Source: Bacillota bacterium (GTDB lineage Bacteria; Bacillota; Clostridia; Saccharofermentanales; Fastidiosipilaceae). From it: DNA of 26,055 nucleotides. Position 1 is the stretch's first letter; each line of letters opens with the position of its first letter. Below the pieces are notes generated by a model that had not been told where the DNA came from, searched no databases, and was given only the letters and a program-made list of their open reading frames with translations. Location: the NCBI GenBank assembly GCA_023420115.1, contig JAEZWR010000050.1, positions 1 through 26,055 on the forward strand, given 5' to 3'. Positions 23,185-26,055 of the stretch are shown in pieces. Both the position numbers and the translations under genes were made by a program.

Positions 23185-24582
23185 ATGAAAGAAATTATAA
23201 AGAATTTAAGAGTGGTCTTGGTGCTTTTTATCATAGTTTCTTTGGCTTTGCTTGCTGGCTTATTTATTCAGGAACAAAGAAGTCAGGAGGAACTATTAGC
23301 CGTAGCTGGTGAAAATAAGGTTGCTCTAGCCGAAAGGTATGGTAAGTTTGCGGGAAGAATAACTACTAAAGACGGCTTCGCTGTAGCTGAAAGTATTAAT
23401 GGAGAACGTATTTATCCTGACAAACCATACTCGGATCCTTATATCCACCTTGTCGGTGATTATACTCATAATATAGCTAATACAATTGAAAGTACTTATG
23501 AGTCAACGCTTATGGGTAGTGATAGGTCGATAATTGAGCAATTCTTATTAGATATATCTGGACGAGGAATATATGGGAGCGATATTCAACTAACTTTACA
23601 TAATGGTATTTCACAGGTTTTAGCAGAACAGATGAGATATACTGGGTACAAGGGAACAGCTGTCCTAATGAATTGGAAAACGGGAGAACTTTTGGCTGCT
23701 GTCAGCTATCCTGCACCGTCGTATGATAGTCTCATTAATTATAGAGATTTTGAAGATAGTTCACTATATAATAGAATTTTATCCGGCTCATATGCTCCTG
23801 GGTCAACATTTAAGATGTTTACTTCCGCAGCATGGTTAGATTCTGATTCTTTTGATCCCAATTATACTGTTGAATGTCATGGTCAATCTTTGGTACCTAA
23901 TGGCCCGGGGAATCTTAATGGATTAAGTCACGGAATTATTAATCTTAATTCTGCTTTTAGTTCATCATGTAATGTATTTTTTGGTTCAGTAGGATATATG
24001 ATGGGAAAGGATTATTTTTTAAATTATCTGAATAGTCTCGCTTTTTCAGAGCCAATATATATTGATAAATTAAGTGTCAGACGGCAACGAGCAGATATTG
24101 AAGTTGATGATGCAGGAACAATTGCGTGGTTCTCAATAGGGCAGCCTATAGCAAATAGCGTTCTTAATATTACACCTTTGACACATTGTATGTACGCCTC
24201 CGCTGTGGCAAACGATGGAATAAGGATGAAAGCACATCTCGTGTCATCGGTTAGTAATCCGATAGGCAGAAAAGTCAAAGAAATGAGTGTGGAAGCCGAC
24301 AGAGAGATTTTTTCATCTGAAACAGCAGCTGACTTAAGAACTCTAATGGAAAATGCAGCTGTGTATAATGGACTAACTTTTGGAGGATATACTTTTGGTC
24401 TAAAGACAGGTACTGCAGAAGTTGATGGGCAAGATGGTAATACAAGTTTGATTAATACTTATTTGTATGACGACAATCACCCTTATGCACTAACTATGAT
24501 CCTTGAAAATTCTCCTGGCTCACATTATTTAATACCCTTTGCCCAAAATATTTATCGAGAAGCTATATATCAATCACCTTAA
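23185..24582 (+). CDS. Class B penicillin-binding protein (transpeptidase), PbpA/FtsI-like
   Basis: The 465-aa protein has a short cytoplasmic start, one membrane anchor (about 9-28), a small N-terminal region of the dimerisation type (about 50-130) and a transpeptidase domain. All three catalytic motifs are present: the STFK box with nucleophile Ser207 and Lys210 (YAPGSTFK), the SxN box at 261-263 (SCN), and KTGT at 407-410. It crosslinks peptide stems and is the target of beta-lactams. The small pedestal and the absence of PASTA repeats match the actinobacterial/clostridial PbpA type. Position directly after the SEDS gene makes the pair a probable enzyme complex. The ribosome site is weak (only GGA about 12 bases before the ATG), so its output may be coupled to the upstream gene. 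No terminator is seen after it. Confidence 0.94.
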   Translation: MKEIIKNLRVVLVLFIIVSLALLAGLFIQEQRSQEELLAVAGENKVALAERYGKFAGRITTKDGFAVAESINGERIYPDKPYSDPYIHLVGDYTHNIANTIESTYESTLMGSDRSIIEQFLLDISGRGIYGSDIQLTLHNGISQVLAEQMRYTGYKGTAVLMNWKTGELLAAVSYPAPSYDSLINYRDFEDSSLYNRILSGSYAPGSTFKMFTSAAWLDSDSFDPNYTVECHGQSLVPNGPGNLNGLSHGIINLNSAFSSSCNVFFGSVGYMMGKDYFLNYLNSLAFSEPIYIDKLSVRRQRADIEVDDAGTIAWFSIGQPIANSVLNITPLTHCMYASAVANDGIRMKAHLVSSVSNPIGRKVKEMSVEADREIFSSETAADLRTLMENAAVYNGLTFGGYTFGLKTGTAEVDGQDGNTSLINTYLYDDNHPYALTMILENSPGSHYLIPFAQNIYREAIYQSP

Positions 24583-24665
24583 TAATTTAATATGTCTTAA
24601 TGTCCTATAAATAATTTAAAGTGGTGTAAAGACCTAGAATTTAGAAAAGAGTATTAACATACAAA

Positions 24666-25763
24666 ATGATGAATTTACTGGTTAAACCTGCTTCAGGTCA
24701 ATGTAATCTCAGGTGCCCATACTGCTTTTATTGTGCAGAAACCGCAATCAGACAAACTGAATCATTTGGAATGATGAGCTACGAAACGATGCGTAAAATG
24801 ATAGAGTACGCATTTAAGGTAGAGAGTGATCATTTGGTTATAGCCTTTCAAGGTGGAGAACCTACGCTCAGAGGTTTGCAATTTTTTAAAGATTTAGTTG
24901 ATACGGTCAAAGAGTTAGCTCCTCCAAATATAAAAATAAATTATGCTCTTCAAACTAATGGTACACTTCTTAATGATAAGTGGTGTGAGTTTTTTAGGGA
25001 GAATAATTTCCTTATTGGCTTATCTCTTGATGGAACCAGGCGATATCAAGATATGTTTAGAATAGATAGCAAGGGTGATGGAAGCTTCGAAAAAGTCTTT
25101 TCTTCTGTTGAACTTCTAAGTAGACATAAGGTTGAATTTAATATACTCACTGTGGTTACAAGGCAAGTAGCAGAAAATATACATAAAATTTATCCGTTTT
25201 TTGTTAAAAAAGGTCTCAAATATCATCAATATATACCTTGTCTTGATCCCTTTGGTGAAGATGAGAAATATCCTTGGTCACTTGATGAAAAAGTTTTTGG
25301 CCAGTTTTTATGTGATTTGTTTGATCTTTGGTATTCAGACCTTAAGAGGGGGAATTATATTTCAATCAGATACTTTGACAATTTGATTCTTATGCTCCGA
25401 GGTCAAAGACCAGAGTCCTGCGGAATGGAAGGTTTCTGTACAGTACAGAACGTTATTGAGGCAGATGGCTCCATATATCCTTGTGATTTTTACTGCTTGG
25501 ATGAATATAGAATAGGTTCTGTTTTTGAAAAACCAGAAATGGTCGAACAAAAGAGAGACGAGATTAAGTTTTTGGAGGACAGTTTGGTATTTCCAGAGGC
25601 CTGCCATAAATGTAAGTTTTTTCCAATATGTCGTTCTGGTTGTAGGAGACAGAGAGATAATAAAGGTGAGGCTCCGCTTGGTGATAATCGATTCTGTGCT
25701 TCCTATAAGAAGTTCTTCTCGTATAGTTTGACTAGACTAGAGGAGGCGGCTAGGATTCTTTGA
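24666..25763 (+). CDS. Radical SAM/SPASM protein, anaerobic sulfatase-maturase type
   Basis: This 365-aa enzyme closely follows the anSME family, which oxidises the active-site Cys or Ser of sulfatases to formylglycine without oxygen. The radical-SAM cluster motif CNLRCPYC is at residues 13-20, with an extra Cys at 23. FQGGEPTL at about 60-67 and LQTNGTL follow; the family motif SIRYFDNL is at about 236-243. The SPASM region has CGMEGFC, then IYPCDFY with the Asp that acts as the catalytic base in anSME, and a C-terminal CxxCxxxxxC-x3-C-plus-final-Cys array (CHKCKFFPICRSGC, later NRFC), enough for two auxiliary [4Fe-4S] clusters. No sulfatase lies in the window, so the target must be elsewhere or is another protein or peptide. 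No clear ribosome site precedes the ATG at 24666 or the adjacent ATG at 24669. Confidence 0.9.
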   Translation: MMNLLVKPASGQCNLRCPYCFYCAETAIRQTESFGMMSYETMRKMIEYAFKVESDHLVIAFQGGEPTLRGLQFFKDLVDTVKELAPPNIKINYALQTNGTLLNDKWCEFFRENNFLIGLSLDGTRRYQDMFRIDSKGDGSFEKVFSSVELLSRHKVEFNILTVVTRQVAENIHKIYPFFVKKGLKYHQYIPCLDPFGEDEKYPWSLDEKVFGQFLCDLFDLWYSDLKRGNYISIRYFDNLILMLRGQRPESCGMEGFCTVQNVIEADGSIYPCDFYCLDEYRIGSVFEKPEMVEQKRDEIKFLEDSLVFPEACHKCKFFPICRSGCRRQRDNKGEAPLGDNRFCASYKKFFSYSLTRLEEAARIL

Positions 25764-25920
25764 TAATAAAGAATTCTATTAATTTCTTAAACTCGAGAGA
25801 GCTTTTTATTTGTCTTATATTACTTGGCTTAAATTTCGTAACAAAAATGAAATAAAAAAGAAATCTTCTTGATAATAGCCGTGTTTTGTGTGAATAATAA
25901 TTCTCGTAACTGTATTTTAA

Positions 25921-25948
25921 AAATTCCCCTGTAAGGGGATTTTTTTAT
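25921..25948 (+). terminator. Rho-independent terminator after the radical-SAM gene
   Basis: A 6-bp GC-rich stem (25925-25930 with 25934-25939) with a GTA loop and seven Ts. It lies about 160 bases past the stop; the gap between holds no gene. Confidence 0.85.
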
Positions 25949-25996
25949 TTAAGCTACTTAGCTAGTGAACTTAGAAGCTAATAGCAAAATTTTATC

Positions 25997-26055
25997 TTGT
26001 TAAGTTTATGTATAATTTTGCATAATTCACAATATTTGGTTGTAATAATTGAGGA
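25997..26055 (+). promoter_or_regulatory. Promoter and ribosome site for a gene starting beyond the window
   Basis: TTGTTA at 25997-26002 and CATAAT at 26021-26026 (18-bp spacing) form a plausible promoter; a TATAAT at 26011-26016 is an alternative -10. The window ends in GAGGA (26051-26055), a good ribosome site, so a plus-strand start codon is expected within about ten bases. Confidence 0.45.

Overview
The window looks like a chromosomal segment from an AT-rich, low-GC Gram-positive anaerobe, most likely class Clostridia. The support is indirect: two LPxTG wall-anchored proteins, membrane-tethered NodB-type peptidoglycan deacetylases, a clostridial (C. beijerinckii-like) flavodoxin beside a DUF3793 gene, an oxygen-sensitive radical-SAM sulfatase-maturase-like enzyme, strong AGGAGG ribosome sites and many U-tailed terminators. 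I cannot name the genus from sequence alone. I saw no rRNA, tRNA, CRISPR array or prophage.

Layout. 1-929: 3' end of a FIVAR-repeat, LPRTG-anchored surface protein, closed by a terminator. 1028-2022: a GNAT acetyltransferase and a small P-loop kinase, 17 bp apart. 2265-3630: a DUF3793 protein with an unusual cysteine cluster, then flavodoxin and a terminator. 3837-7406: pheS-pheT, a divergent phenylalanyl-tRNA synthetase. 7799-8329: an unrecognised 176-aa protein. 8585-9826: an M29 aminopeptidase. 10104-13370: a cytoplasmic GH38 alpha-mannosidase. 13430-13623: a roughly 194-bp relic of an IS3/IS150-type element lying between convergent genes. 13642-17730 (minus): two paralogous membrane-anchored NodB-domain proteins, the first with a complete active site and the second with its metal ligands replaced. 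18079-19374 (minus): a second LPxTG surface protein. 19687-20805 (minus): MutM/Fpg with an internal insertion of about 90 residues. 21132-24582 (plus): an FHA-FtsW/RodA (SEDS) fusion followed by its likely partner class B PBP. 24666-25763 (plus): a radical-SAM/SPASM anaerobic sulfatase-maturase-like protein. The last bases carry a candidate promoter and a ribosome site for a gene just outside.

The common theme from about 13.6 to 24.6 kb is the cell envelope: septal or side-wall peptidoglycan synthesis under possible phospho-threonine control (FHA-SEDS plus PBP), peptidoglycan deacetylation by an active enzyme with a catalytically dead paralog, and sortase substrates. The alpha-mannosidase, aminopeptidase and sulfatase-maturase-like enzyme would suit an organism feeding on host glycoproteins; that is inference. 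The most noteworthy points are the active/dead deacetylase pair, the FHA-SEDS fusion, the enlarged MutM, the PheS with an altered phenylalanine pocket, and the IS relic that seems to supply terminators to both flanking genes.
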